From: Chitinophagaceae bacterium
GTDB lineage: Bacteria; Bacteroidota; Bacteroidia; Chitinophagales; Chitinophagaceae
NCBI GenBank assembly: GCA_947452875.1
Contig: CANGEZ010000152.1
Span: 1 to 5,715 of the forward strand
Direction: 5' to 3'
DNA: 5,715 nt
Within the stretch, counting starts at the first letter, position 1. Every line of letters begins with the position of its first letter. Shown piece after piece: positions 1 to 5,715 of the stretch. Made by a program: the position numbers and the translations under genes. The notes under the pieces were generated by a model that was not told where the DNA came from, made no database searches, and worked only from the letters and a program-made list of their open reading frames with translations.

Positions 1-3000
1 GTTACTGTTATGTTATAAGGTAATCTTGATGTAGAATCAAACAAAGACCTCAAACTGCCATTATTTAAAAATAAATTTCTAACTGTTTTGTTATTATTAT
101 TTAGTGTATCTGTAAATCCATTGTTAATGGTTAAATCTATTTTTCCGGGAGCGTAAATGGAAGGCAGTTCTCCTGTTGTTCTCAGATTCCCATTCAAAAT
201 AACATTAACCACATCAGATGTAGTAGCCCCAATCAACATGCTTCCGTTATTAGTCATAATTCCTGAGGCTCTGACAATAGATGTATTGTTTTTGAAAAGC
301 AAAGTATTTCCTGCATCTATATTCACGGCACCTCCATTCATTAAAAGAGTGCTATTAATAGTTGCCGTAAATCCTGAAGTAACACTTGCCGAAGGGGATC
401 CAATTTCAATATTCATCAAAGAAGGATTCCCTAAAATACTTTTACCTACTCCTGTCATTTTTATTCTACCCAAACCAGTATGCGTACCCGAACCAAAAAT
501 AATTCCTGCATTTGAAAGAACAAATCCTCCATCAGCAAAATTACCATTCAGTAATAATCCGCGATTAACATTAAAGTTGGCTGTAGCAGTGATGTTAGCT
601 ACAGTGGCAATTTCCAAACTGTCAATAGAAACACCTGAAATTGTATTTGCAGTACCAGTCATTTTAATTTTACCAGGGCCTGATGATGCCCCAGTTCCTA
701 ATATGTTTCCTAGTACTGTAGTTGTATAATTTGTATTGTCACTAAATAAAAAAGTACCGGAAGTTAATGTTAGATTGGCAATAGAAAATGAAGTAGAATC
801 GTAAATAGTATTTCCTACACCGGGATCAATTTCAAGATTTCCGATTGCAAAATTTCCTCCTTTGATACAACGTGTTGATAAATTAGAACCTGTCATTAAT
901 ATTTTGCCGCCAGCGCTACTTACATGGGATGCAGCAGACAATCCAGATACAGTGCCTTGGACAACAATGGTATTCCCATTATCCAATAAAGACCCGGCAG
1001 TTAAATTAAGTTCATTTTTAATGGTATCCCGATTGCCTATCGTAACAGAAGCTCCTGTAGCGATTCTGTTTATTTTTAGTGAAAATAATCTTTGATAACC
1101 CGGAGTCATAGATAATGTACCGATGCTTCCACTGTTGTTTCCGCCAAGTATTAATGTTGCAGAATCAGAACCTCCAATGGTACCCGTTCCAATTAAATTA
1201 CCGTTGATATTGAAATTTGTTTGCGAAGTATCAATAAGTTTTAAAATCCCACTGTTATCTAAATCTGTAATTGTTCTTGAACCTTTTGGATAATAAGTTG
1301 CACCCGGAAAAATGCTCAGTGTGCCATACTTTCCAGGAGTTGCTAAATAAGCAAACTCATTGTCTGAAGTCATTGTTTTGGCAATCGTGATATTAACTCT
1401 GTCCTGTGCTTTAGTACCTATACTTAAGAATCCGCTATTCAATGTTACTGTAGCTGTAGGATCATTTCTGTAGATGGTAGAACCATTAGACATAATCAGC
1501 GAATTGCCATGATTGATAGATATCTTTCCACCATAATACAATGAAAATGTTCCAGGAACGGTTCTGATTACATTTGATTTCGCGACACCTCCTATTACAG
1601 CTGTGTATGGTACTGTAGGAAACGATGTTGTCAATGTTGTACTTGCAACAGTCTGGCTGCTACTGATAGTATAGGTTCCGATTCCTCCAGTGCCCGACAA
1701 CAAGCTAGTAATTGTAGTTCCAGCTGTAATTCCTCCTCCAGTGATAACTTGACCAACATAAATTGAACCCGAAGTTACATTCGTTACCGTTAGTGTGGTT
1801 CCTGAAACAGAACCAGTGATAGTGGTAGTGGGCAAAGCAAATGAAAAGGTATTGCCTGATGCTGCGGTTACAACGAATATACCGCCAAAAACACCTCCGT
1901 ATTCTGAGTTAGACAAACCACCCAAGGTCACTGTGTTACCCACTGTGAAATTATTATTTGCACTGGTAGTCACTGTGGCAACATTTCCCGATTGCGACAC
2001 ACCGACAATCATGAAAGTATCTGCTGGTGCGCTTTGTTGCAAGACAAGTGTACTGCTCAGACTATTAATCGTAACATTTGTAGGGCCACTGGTTGAAGGC
2101 CATTGAGGACTGTTATTATAAATGGTATCGGTAGCAGTACCGGTAAAATAAAAACTACTGTTTGCCGCATAAACTACAGCATTGACTCCAGGTTTCAATC
2201 CTTTTTTACCAGCCAACGTTAAGCTATTGGCAACATTGATATTTCCTGCGAGTGTGTTGTATGTGGTCGCTGTTGGGTTTGTAAAAAGGACATTATAAAA
2301 ATTGAAAGCTGGTATGGTTTGCGCTCCTGTTAAGTTATTGAAATTGAAAGTGCTCCCAGTTGTAGTAAAAGATGTTGCAAATCCACCAGGACTGAATGTA
2401 CCAGCGACTCCAATTGTATCAGCTACACAAATTGTATTTGAGGGAGCAGAGGTATTGCTGACAACCAGATTATTGAAATTAAACTTGGGTATGGTTTGAC
2501 CGCCGGTGGGATTATTAAAATTAATGGTATTGCCGGTGATTGCATAATAATTGGGAAATGATCCTGGATTGAATGTTCCTGAGATATAGATTGAATCTGC
2601 TGCTAGAGTGTAATTATTTGGTGTGGGCGCAGTTGCTGCAGAAGACACCACTAGGTTATTGTAATAAAATGCGGGTATAGGTTGACCACTTGTAAGCTTG
2701 TTGAAATTGATGGTATTTCCAGTAGTGATATGTTTGATAACGACATTTGGAATTGAAGATGTCTTAGAAACTTTAAAAGTATCTGCTACATAAATAGTAC
2801 CAGCGGAAATAGTGTCAGGATTTGAAGTTGAACTGATGTAAAGATTACCGTAACTCCCTAAAACAATTCTTTGCTTACCTGCAGGATTTGAATAATTGAC
2901 CGTGCCACCCCATGTAAAACCGGAAGGTATTGGAGTTGCGAATGTGCTTTGCGTTAAAATGATTCCATTATTTGTAACAGAAGTAGGTATGCCGCCAAAA

Positions 3001-4022
3001 GTATACAACAACATATTCAAAGTGGTTGTAGCACTGTCATAAAACGTACCAGATACGGAAATATCAGAAACAGCAGATTTTGTAGACCCATTGATGAATC
3101 TGACATTGGTGTATTTGTTGAGTGAATCTTTAACTAAGGGAGTTGAGACATCACTGTTTTGTGGGATAGCATCAAGCAATGTTTGAACAGTTGGACAAGA
3201 ATAAACTATCGTTCCTTGATTGATAAATTTTGTAACTGAAATGACCGGAGTGGCTCCAGAAAATTCTATGGTACCATTGTTTTCAATATAAACTATAGCA
3301 CATTTAGCTTTGGATGATGTAGCGATGGCATAGTTTCCTGTATTTGTAACGTTTCCCGATGTTGAAGAAACAAACCTCGCACCACTTTTTACCCAAAAAC
3401 AAGTATCAGTCGCAGTATTGCTTACTGCAATCAAGCTAGCGGTAGACACGATACCACTCGATATTTTTAATTTTTTGCATTTATATCCAGTACCCAATGT
3501 ACCGATAGCTCCGGCATTCAACGCAAATTCAGTATTGTGTGTGACGCTGTTTGAACCCCATTCTCCAGAAACGGTGATGGATCTCGTTCCACCAACAAAT
3601 TTCAACACACCTGTTGAACCCGTGGTTAACATTGTTGATTTGAGGGTTGTGACTGATGTCCCCTGATAAGTTCCATCGTTAGCGGAAACTTCAGCAGCCA
3701 AAGCAGTAAAAGCCCTGATTTTTCCATTTACATTCACATTGAAGGCACCAGAAATATTCAACACACCCAAAGTATCTAAATGCAAATTATAACAAGCTGC
3801 TTCTGCTGATATGGCAATTGTATGCCCTTTTTGAATATAAACGGTATCGGTAGCGGTAGGAAAAGTAGAAGTAGCAGTTGCCCAAGTATTTACGCCAGTT
3901 CTTATTTGCCAACTTGCTGAAGCATTCCAATTACCTGAAGTTAGTGACCTGTAAATAGACTGCCCATTTACTACAACGATTGAGTAAAACAATAAAAAAA
4001 CGATAAGTAGAGATTTTTTCAT
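1..4022 (-). CDS. Giant secreted beta-strand repeat / adhesin-like protein, N-terminal 1,340 codons (C-terminus outside window)
   Basis: The minus strand is open without a stop from the ATG at 4022-4020 to the left edge, giving 1,340 codons plus two bases. In-frame TAA and TGA codons lie two and three codons upstream, so this is the earliest possible start. Residues 1-20 are a signal peptide (KK, then a hydrophobic run, then NG before Q21), so the product is exported. Residues 24-105 resemble the N-terminal domain of many Bacteroidota surface proteins (SGNWN at 29-33, SW at 37-38, DTVYIQKGHTI at 59-69). Later come a threefold repeat (407-592), two phage-tail-like modules (680-799) and a longer repeat series with KI.MTG motifs (from 1038). 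The composition is rich in Thr, Ser, Asn, Gly and short hydrophobic strands, as in beta-helix or beta-sandwich adhesins. No catalytic motif was recognised. Such proteins usually end in a type IX secretion sorting domain, which cannot be checked here. Secretion and the repeat character are well supported; an adhesion role is inferred. Confidence 0.9.
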   Translation of the reverse strand, partial: MKKSLLIVFLLFYSIVVVNGQSIYRSLTSGNWNASASWQIRTGVNTWATATSTFPTATDTVYIQKGHTIAISAEAACYNLHLDTLGVLNISGAFNVNVNGKIRAFTALAAEVSANDGTYQGTSVTTLKSTMLTTGSTGVLKFVGGTRSITVSGEWGSNSVTHNTEFALNAGAIGTLGTGYKCKKLKISSGIVSTASLIAVSNTATDTCFWVKSGARFVSSTSGNVTNTGNYAIATSSKAKCAIVYIENNGTIEFSGATPVISVTKFINQGTIVYSCPTVQTLLDAIPQNSDVSTPLVKDSLNKYTNVRFINGSTKSAVSDISVSGTFYDSATTTLNMLLYTFGGIPTSVTNNGIILTQSTFATPIPSGFTWGGTVNYSNPAGKQRIVLGSYGNLYISSTSNPDTISAGTIYVADTFKVSKTSSIPNVVIKHITTGNTINFNKLTSGQPIPAFYYNNLVVSSAATAPTPNNYTLAADSIYISGTFNPGSFPNYYAITGNTINFNNPTGGQTIPKFNFNNLVVSNTSAPSNTICVADTIGVAGTFSPGGFATSFTTTGSTFNFNNLTGAQTIPAFNFYNVLFTNPTATTYNTLAGNINVANSLTLAGKKGLKPGVNAVVYAANSSFYFTGTATDTIYNNSPQWPSTSGPTNVTINSLSSTLVLQQSAPADTFMIVGVSQSGNVATVTTSANNNFTVGNTVTLGGLSNSEYGGVFGGIFVVTAASGNTFSFALPTTTITGSVSGTTLTVTNVTSGSIYVGQVITGGGITAGTTITSLLSGTGGIGTYTISSSQTVASTTLTTSFPTVPYTAVIGGVAKSNVIRTVPGTFSLYYGGKISINHGNSLIMSNGSTIYRNDPTATVTLNSGFLSIGTKAQDRVNITIAKTMTSDNEFAYLATPGKYGTLSIFPGATYYPKGSRTITDLDNSGILKLIDTSQTNFNINGNLIGTGTIGGSDSATLILGGNNSGSIGTLSMTPGYQRLFSLKINRIATGASVTIGNRDTIKNELNLTAGSLLDNGNTIVVQGTVSGLSAASHVSSAGGKILMTGSNLSTRCIKGGNFAIGNLEIDPGVGNTIYDSTSFSIANLTLTSGTFLFSDNTNYTTTVLGNILGTGASSGPGKIKMTGTANTISGVSIDSLEIATVANITATANFNVNRGLLLNGNFADGGFVLSNAGIIFGSGTHTGLGRIKMTGVGKSILGNPSLMNIEIGSPSASVTSGFTATINSTLLMNGGAVNIDAGNTLLFKNNTSIVRASGIMTNNGSMLIGATTSDVVNVILNGNLRTTGELPSIYAPGKIDLTINNGFTDTLNNNNKTVRNLFLNNGSLRSLFDSTSRLPYNITV
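261..911 (-). repeat. Degenerate protein repeats of about 70-80 residues with a KI.MTG motif (from residue 1038)
   Basis: Three units carry 'GkIkMTG' (KILMTG, KIKMTG, RIKMTG), the Met falling at residues 1043, 1121 and 1189, so spacings are 78 and 68 residues. After each motif comes a short variable run, then a strand of the type 'sLEIa/NLEId/NIEIg', then 'l.l.G..l..n..l.f'. A weaker fourth copy (GKIDLTI near residue 1297) suggests the series continues past the left edge. This pattern is typical of right-handed beta-helix-like or autotransporter-associated beta-strand repeats. Unit borders are approximate. Confidence 0.65.
1626..1820 (-). other. Protein module resembling 'GsisGtTLTVt.V.sG.i.VGq.isG.Gvt.GTtIt' (residues 735-799)
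   Basis: The segment opens with TGSVSGTTLTVTNVTSG, continues YVGQVITGGGITAGTTIT, and closes GTGGIGTYTISSSQTVAST. This closely follows a module I recall as widespread in phage tail and fibre proteins and metagenomic repeat proteins, including the GTYTvs.SQTVaSTT ending. It directly follows the other phage-like module with no linker, and a different type of sequence resumes after residue 800. It probably folds as a small beta domain; its role here is unknown. Confidence 0.65.
1821..1985 (-). other. Protein module resembling phage-tail / environmental 'VTTS..F..GdtVTlsG' repeats (residues 680-734)
   Basis: The stretch begins NVATVTTSANNNFTVGNTVT, continues with LGGLSNSEYGGVFGG, and ends with FVVTAASGNTFSFALP. 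It matches a module I recall from phage structural and environmental repeat proteins, of the form 'atVtts..HGls.GdtVtisG....yNGtftVtsv.s.ttFtf'. It lacks the usual HG but keeps the order of the other elements. It reads in frame within the giant protein and abuts a second such module. The family likeness rests on memory of the pattern, not a search. Confidence 0.6.
2247..2804 (-). repeat. Threefold protein repeat of about 62 residues (residues 407-592)
   Basis: Three consecutive units share the pattern 'aD.I.vsGtF.pg.f....TTGnT.NFNn.tggQtIPaFnf.Nlvvsn'. The NTINF/STFNF positions start at residues 436, 498 and 557, so spacings are 62 and 59 residues. Units 2 and 3 are closest (SGTFNPGSF against AGTFSPGGF). 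A degenerate fourth unit may follow ('GNINVANSLTLAG'). Similarity is clear in protein but much weaker in DNA, so the duplications are old. The QTIPAFN-type motif is familiar from Bacteroidota beta-strand repeat proteins; each unit probably forms a stack of beta strands. Confidence 0.8.
3963..4022 (-). other. Signal peptide of the giant repeat protein
   Basis: The first 20 codons encode MKKSLLIVFLLFYSIVVVNG: a short positive start, about 15 hydrophobic residues and a small residue (G20) before Q21. A Gly/Ala-Gln cleavage point is frequent in Bacteroidota exported proteins. There is no lipobox cysteine, so a lipoprotein is unlikely. The exact cleavage site is inferred. Confidence 0.85.
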
Positions 4023-4038
4023 GTTTTATCAGAATGTA

Positions 4039-4070
4039 TAAATTTAACTTTTTTAATTTTTAATAACAAA
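4039..4070 (-). promoter_or_regulatory. Candidate Bacteroidota-type promoter of the giant repeat protein gene
   Basis: Reading leftwards, TTTG (4070-4067) is followed after exactly 20 bp by TAAATTTA (4046-4039), which matches seven of eight positions of the Bacteroidota consensus TTTG-N19-21-TAnnTTTG. The second element lies 16 bp before the ATG at 4022, implying a short leader of about 10 nt. No Shine-Dalgarno sequence is present; the leader ends GATAAAAC before the start codon, as is normal in this phylum. In such AT-rich DNA a chance match is possible. Confidence 0.45.
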
Positions 4071-4084
4071 TCGTGTCACAATTC

Positions 4085-4112
4085 TTTAGCCCGATAACGC
4101 TTGCGGGTTAAA
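4085..4112. promoter_or_regulatory. GC-rich inverted repeat just upstream of the repeat-protein promoter
   Basis: TTTAGCCCG (4085-4093) and CGGGTTAAA (4104-4112) are inverted copies with one mismatched position, a G-U pair if transcribed on the plus strand. The spacer is 10 bp. It stands out as a GC-rich island in very AT-rich DNA, 14 bp upstream of the candidate TTTG element, where an activator or repressor could bind. No U run follows on either strand, so a terminator is less likely. Confidence 0.35.
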
Positions 4113-4353
4113 CAAAAAACACCCGAATTTCTTACTTAAGGTTATAGAGAATGTAATCTATTATGAAAACATTCTTAAAAAATCAAAAAAAACAAGAATT
4201 AATTTCCAAAGTTTTTACAGTATTATTAGATATAATTTCATATTAAAGCATTTTAATTAGAACTTATCTAATATTAAAATTCGATAACGATGCCGGAAAG
4301 GGTTTCGGAAATTCCGGGAAAATAATAAAAAAAGTTTTTTTTTATTTTCTGAA

Positions 4354-4397
4354 AACCAATGAATTAAACTCCAATTGTCTTGTTTAATTCATTGGTT
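4354..4397 (-). terminator. Hairpin terminator after the KDG kinase gene
   Basis: A perfect 16-bp inverted repeat (4354-4369 with 4382-4397; arm AACCAATGAATTAAAC) encloses a 12-nt loop and begins 13 bp after the kinase stop codon. On the minus strand the stem ends GGTTTTC, and a clear T7 run with further T-rich sequence comes about 20 nt later. The stem is AT-rich and the adjacent U tract is short, so efficiency is uncertain, but length, perfection and position argue for an end of transcription here. Confidence 0.65.
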
Positions 4398-4410
4398 AAT
4401 CTAAAATTAC

Positions 4411-5436
4411 TTAACGTTGCACTCTTCCACTTCCATCACCTTTCATCAAGTCTTTTACTTCACTTAAAGTAGCATGGTTTAAATCCCCTGGAATCGTGTG
4501 TTTCAATGCACTTGCCGCCACACCAAACTCAGCAGATTCGTTCATTGGCATTCCCGTAACCAATCCATAAATTAATCCGCTAGCGAAACTATCTCCACTA
4601 CCTACACGATCAACAATTCTTACATTGTATTCTTTAGTATGGTAAAAATCATTCCCATCATAAACCAGCGCACTCCATCCATTATCACTTGCACTATGAC
4701 TTTCTCTTAAAGACGATGCAATGAATTTAAATCCGAATTTTTCTTTCATTTGCATGAACACGTCTTTAAAACCATCGAGATTCAATTCGCCTTTGGTAAC
4801 ATCAGTGTCTTTTGCCTTAAATCCAAGAGTCGTATCAGCATCCTCTTCGTTGCCTATACATACATCCACATACTGACATAATTTTGTCATAACTTCTCTG
4901 GCTTTTTCTTTGCTCCATAATTTCTTTCTGTAGTTCAAATCGATACTAGTGGTAATGCCTCTTGCTTTGGCAGCTTTTAAAGCCGCTTCTGTTAATGCCG
5001 CAGCTTTATCACTTAATGCAGGTGTAATACCGGTTGTATGAAACCAATCAGCGCCTTCAAATATTTTATCAAAATCAAATTCAGATGCATCCACATCTGC
5101 AATAGATGCTCCTGCTCTATCATATACAACTTGAGAAGCTCTCATCGAAGCACCCGTTTCCAAAAAATATATTCCTAATCTGTCGCCGCCTCTTGCGATG
5201 AATTGCGTATCTACACCATAACGACGAAGATGATTGATGGCCGACTGACCAATTGGATTATTAGGAACTTTAGTTACAAAAGTTCCTTTCAAACCGTAAT
5301 TACATAATGCAGCAGCTACATTGGCTTCACCACCACCATAGGTAACATCGAATGTATCCGCTTGAACAAATCTTTTAAAATCGGGAGTTGACAATCTTAA
5401 CATAATTTCTCCCATGGTAACTACTTTCTTAGACAT
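4411..5436 (-). CDS. kdgK: PfkB-family sugar kinase, probable 2-keto-3-deoxygluconate (KDG) kinase
   Basis: The 341-residue product is a complete cytoplasmic ribokinase/PfkB-fold kinase of normal length. By family it would phosphorylate 2-keto-3-deoxygluconate with ATP to KDPG, feeding an aldolase that gives pyruvate and glyceraldehyde 3-phosphate. Visible features are the GGGEAN substrate loop at 34-39 (PfkB signature 1), and DRVGSGDSFASG at 276-287 (signature 2), with the GSGD anion hole and D282 as presumed catalytic base. KDG-kinase-like features include Y90, Y105-D-R107 and the DLNYRKKLW block at 166-174 with R170, at positions corresponding to known KDG-binding Tyr/Arg residues. The start at 5436 is the earliest possible because TAA stands in frame three codons upstream. 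No Shine-Dalgarno site is visible. A sulfatase gene lies 141 bp upstream on the same strand, and the gene is followed by a hairpin terminator, so it probably ends its operon. No aldolase gene is seen. Fructokinase or another PfkB sugar kinase is the main alternative. Confidence 0.88.
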   Translation of the reverse strand: MSKKVVTMGEIMLRLSTPDFKRFVQADTFDVTYGGGEANVAAALCNYGLKGTFVTKVPNNPIGQSAINHLRRYGVDTQFIARGGDRLGIYFLETGASMRASQVVYDRAGASIADVDASEFDFDKIFEGADWFHTTGITPALSDKAAALTEAALKAAKARGITTSIDLNYRKKLWSKEKAREVMTKLCQYVDVCIGNEEDADTTLGFKAKDTDVTKGELNLDGFKDVFMQMKEKFGFKFIASSLRESHSASDNGWSALVYDGNDFYHTKEYNVRIVDRVGSGDSFASGLIYGLVTGMPMNESAEFGVAASALKHTIPGDLNHATLSEVKDLMKGDGSGRVQR

Positions 5437-5512
5437 AATGATTTAAATTTTTATAGCTTATTTTAATAATGATTTTTATGTTTTAATCTCGCAAATTACA
5501 ACCCGTGTTTTA

Positions 5513-5531
5513 GAATTGTGATTCACAAGTC
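5513..5531. promoter_or_regulatory. Palindrome TTGTGA-T-TCACAA, possible operator upstream of the kinase
   Basis: TTGTGA (5516-5521) and TCACAA (5523-5528) form a perfect 6-bp palindrome around one central base. It extends, after one mismatch, to GA/TC at 5513-5514 and 5530-5531, giving eight matched pairs of nine. The centre lies about 86 bp upstream of the kinase ATG. The TGTGA/TCACA halves recall CRP/FNR-family sites, but the spacing is far too short for classical CRP, so the binding protein is unknown. Confidence 0.4.
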
Positions 5532-5539
5532 AAATTAAT

Positions 5540-5555
5540 ACTCAAACGTTTTAGT
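5540..5555. promoter_or_regulatory. LacI-family-like palindrome ACTcAAACGTTTtAGT upstream of the kinase
   Basis: The 16-bp sequence is a palindrome with one mismatched pair, centred on CG and containing the core AAACGTTT. A central CpG within AAACGTTT is characteristic of LacI/GalR-family operators (PurR sites, for example), and uronate and KDG genes are often under LacI-family control. It lies 103 bp upstream of the kinase ATG. The assignment is by pattern only; no regulator gene is in the window. Confidence 0.4.
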
Positions 5556-5578
5556 AATTTATAGCATAGAACTAAAAC
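5548..5578 (-). terminator. Weak hairpin at the sulfatase stop codon
   Basis: GTTTTAGT (5548-5555) and ACTAAAAC (5571-5578) form a perfect 8-bp stem with a 15-nt loop, beginning at the last base of the TAG stop. The stem is AT-rich and no T run follows on the minus strand, so it is a poor intrinsic terminator. The left arm overlaps the LacI-like palindrome. Confidence 0.25.
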
Positions 5579-5715
5579 TACTTTCCTTCATACGATTTTA
5601 AATAGGCAAGCATTTTTTTATGCAAATCTTCCAAAGCTTTTTTATAATCTCCATCATCCACCACATTTACTTTTTCTAGCGGATCTTTTACATAATCATA
5701 CAATTCTCTTTTGTA
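5578..5715 (-). CDS. C-terminal end of a probable sulfatase (partial, 45 codons)
   Basis: An open frame enters from the right edge and ends at TAG (5580-5578). The 45 visible residues start YKRELYDYVKDPLEKVNVVD, and a Lys/Leu-rich helix follows (YKKALEDLHKKMLAYLKS) to the end. The pattern 'ELYDyvkDPlEkvNv.dd..Y...l..L...l..yl' is the characteristic C-terminus of type I (formylglycine-dependent) sulfatases related to iduronate-2-sulfatase and arylsulfatase, where it follows the last beta strand. The active-site C/S-x-P-x-R motif and the signal peptide lie outside the window, so substrate and activity cannot be judged. The next gene on the same strand, 141 bp downstream, is the KDG kinase, which suggests a sulfated, uronate-containing polysaccharide. 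Confidence 0.75.
   Translation of the reverse strand, partial: YKRELYDYVKDPLEKVNVVDDGDYKKALEDLHKKMLAYLKSYEGK

Larger units (their letters stand above)
4023..4410. other. Intergenic region between the kinase gene and the giant repeat protein gene
   Basis: This 388-bp stretch has no convincing coding frame on either strand. From right to left it holds the kinase terminator hairpin (4354-4397), an A/T homopolymer pair (4327-4343), an imperfect GC-containing hairpin (CCGGAA 4293-4298 with TTCCGG 4312-4317), an AT-rich inverted repeat (ATTAGA 4256-4261 with TCTAAT 4267-4272, and overlapping TTTTAAT 4251-4257 with ATTAAAA 4273-4279), the GC-rich inverted repeat at 4085-4112, and the candidate promoter at 4039-4070. 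The bases between these are plain A/T-rich sequence. Confidence 0.7.
5437..5577. other. Intergenic region between sulfatase and KDG kinase genes
   Basis: The 141-bp gap contains no gene. It holds a short hairpin next to the sulfatase stop codon (5548-5578) and two operator-like palindromes (5540-5555 and 5513-5531). The 76 bp nearest the kinase start show no palindrome. I could not find a full TTTG-N19-21-TAnnTTTG promoter for the kinase, so independent transcription is plausible from the operator-like sites but not shown. Confidence 0.6.

Noticed and set aside
2247..2804. Regularly spaced repeats as a possible CRISPR array.
   Set aside because: The repeats are in-frame, diverged at DNA level, spaced about 180 bp apart and inside a coding sequence.
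157..3666. Five forward-strand open frames of 65-190 codons (157-729, 862-1095, 1795-2106, 2302-2499, 3418-3666).
   Set aside because: All lie opposite the continuous 1,340-codon minus-strand gene, are rich in Pro/Val/Leu as expected from the complement of Thr/Gly/Asn codons, and show no recognisable domain or start context.
3963..4022. Lipoprotein signal for the giant protein.
   Set aside because: No cysteine follows the hydrophobic segment; the first Cys is far inside the mature protein.
4092..4289. The octamer CGATAACG occurs at 4092-4099 and 4282-4289 in the same intergenic region.
   Set aside because: One shared octamer in about 390 bp is roughly what chance predicts, and the flanking bases do not match.
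4327..4343. A7-G-T9 run read as an independent terminator hairpin.
   Set aside because: Homopolymer A/T runs pair poorly and have no loop; the tract is better seen as the distal T-rich tail of the 16-bp hairpin at 4354-4397.
5437..5520. A Bacteroidota promoter for the kinase, for example using the TTTG at 5486-5489 or TAATTTG.
   Set aside because: No TTTG is followed at 19-21 bp by an acceptable TAnnTTTG, so no promoter is claimed.

Overview
The window looks like a chromosomal piece from a member of the Bacteroidota. It is AT-rich, with A/T-rich leaders in place of Shine-Dalgarno sites. It carries a very large secreted beta-strand repeat protein with the N-terminal 'SGNWN..sW...DTV.I..GH' signature common in that phylum, and a good match to the Bacteroidota-type promoter (TTTG-N20-TAAATTTA). 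Genus cannot be fixed from this sequence.

All recognisable genes lie on the minus strand and read right to left. At the right edge (5578-5715) are the last 45 codons of a probable sulfatase. A 141-bp gap (5437-5577) holds two palindromes that look like regulator sites. Next is a complete 341-codon PfkB-family sugar kinase (4411-5436), best called 2-keto-3-deoxygluconate (KDG) kinase. It ends 13 bp before a perfect 16-bp hairpin that probably terminates transcription. A 388-bp gene-free stretch (4023-4410) follows, with several inverted repeats and a candidate promoter. The left 4,022 bp are one uninterrupted reading frame on the minus strand: the first 1,340 codons of a giant secreted or surface protein that runs off the left edge.

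The sulfatase and KDG kinase make biochemical sense together. KDG arises from breakdown of uronate-containing polysaccharides, and sulfatases desulfate such polymers when they are sulfated (ulvan, glycosaminoglycans and similar). This is an inference from two genes, one of them only a tail. The giant protein is separated from the kinase by a terminator and has its own candidate promoter, so it is probably an independent unit. It shows a signal peptide, an N-terminal beta-rich domain, a threefold repeat of about 60 residues, two tandem modules of a kind usually seen in phage-tail and environmental repeat proteins, and a second, longer repeat series. Its C-terminus, where a type IX secretion signal would be expected, is outside the window.

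The forward-strand open frames opposite the giant gene are shadows and are not annotated. No RNA gene, CRISPR array or insertion sequence was seen.
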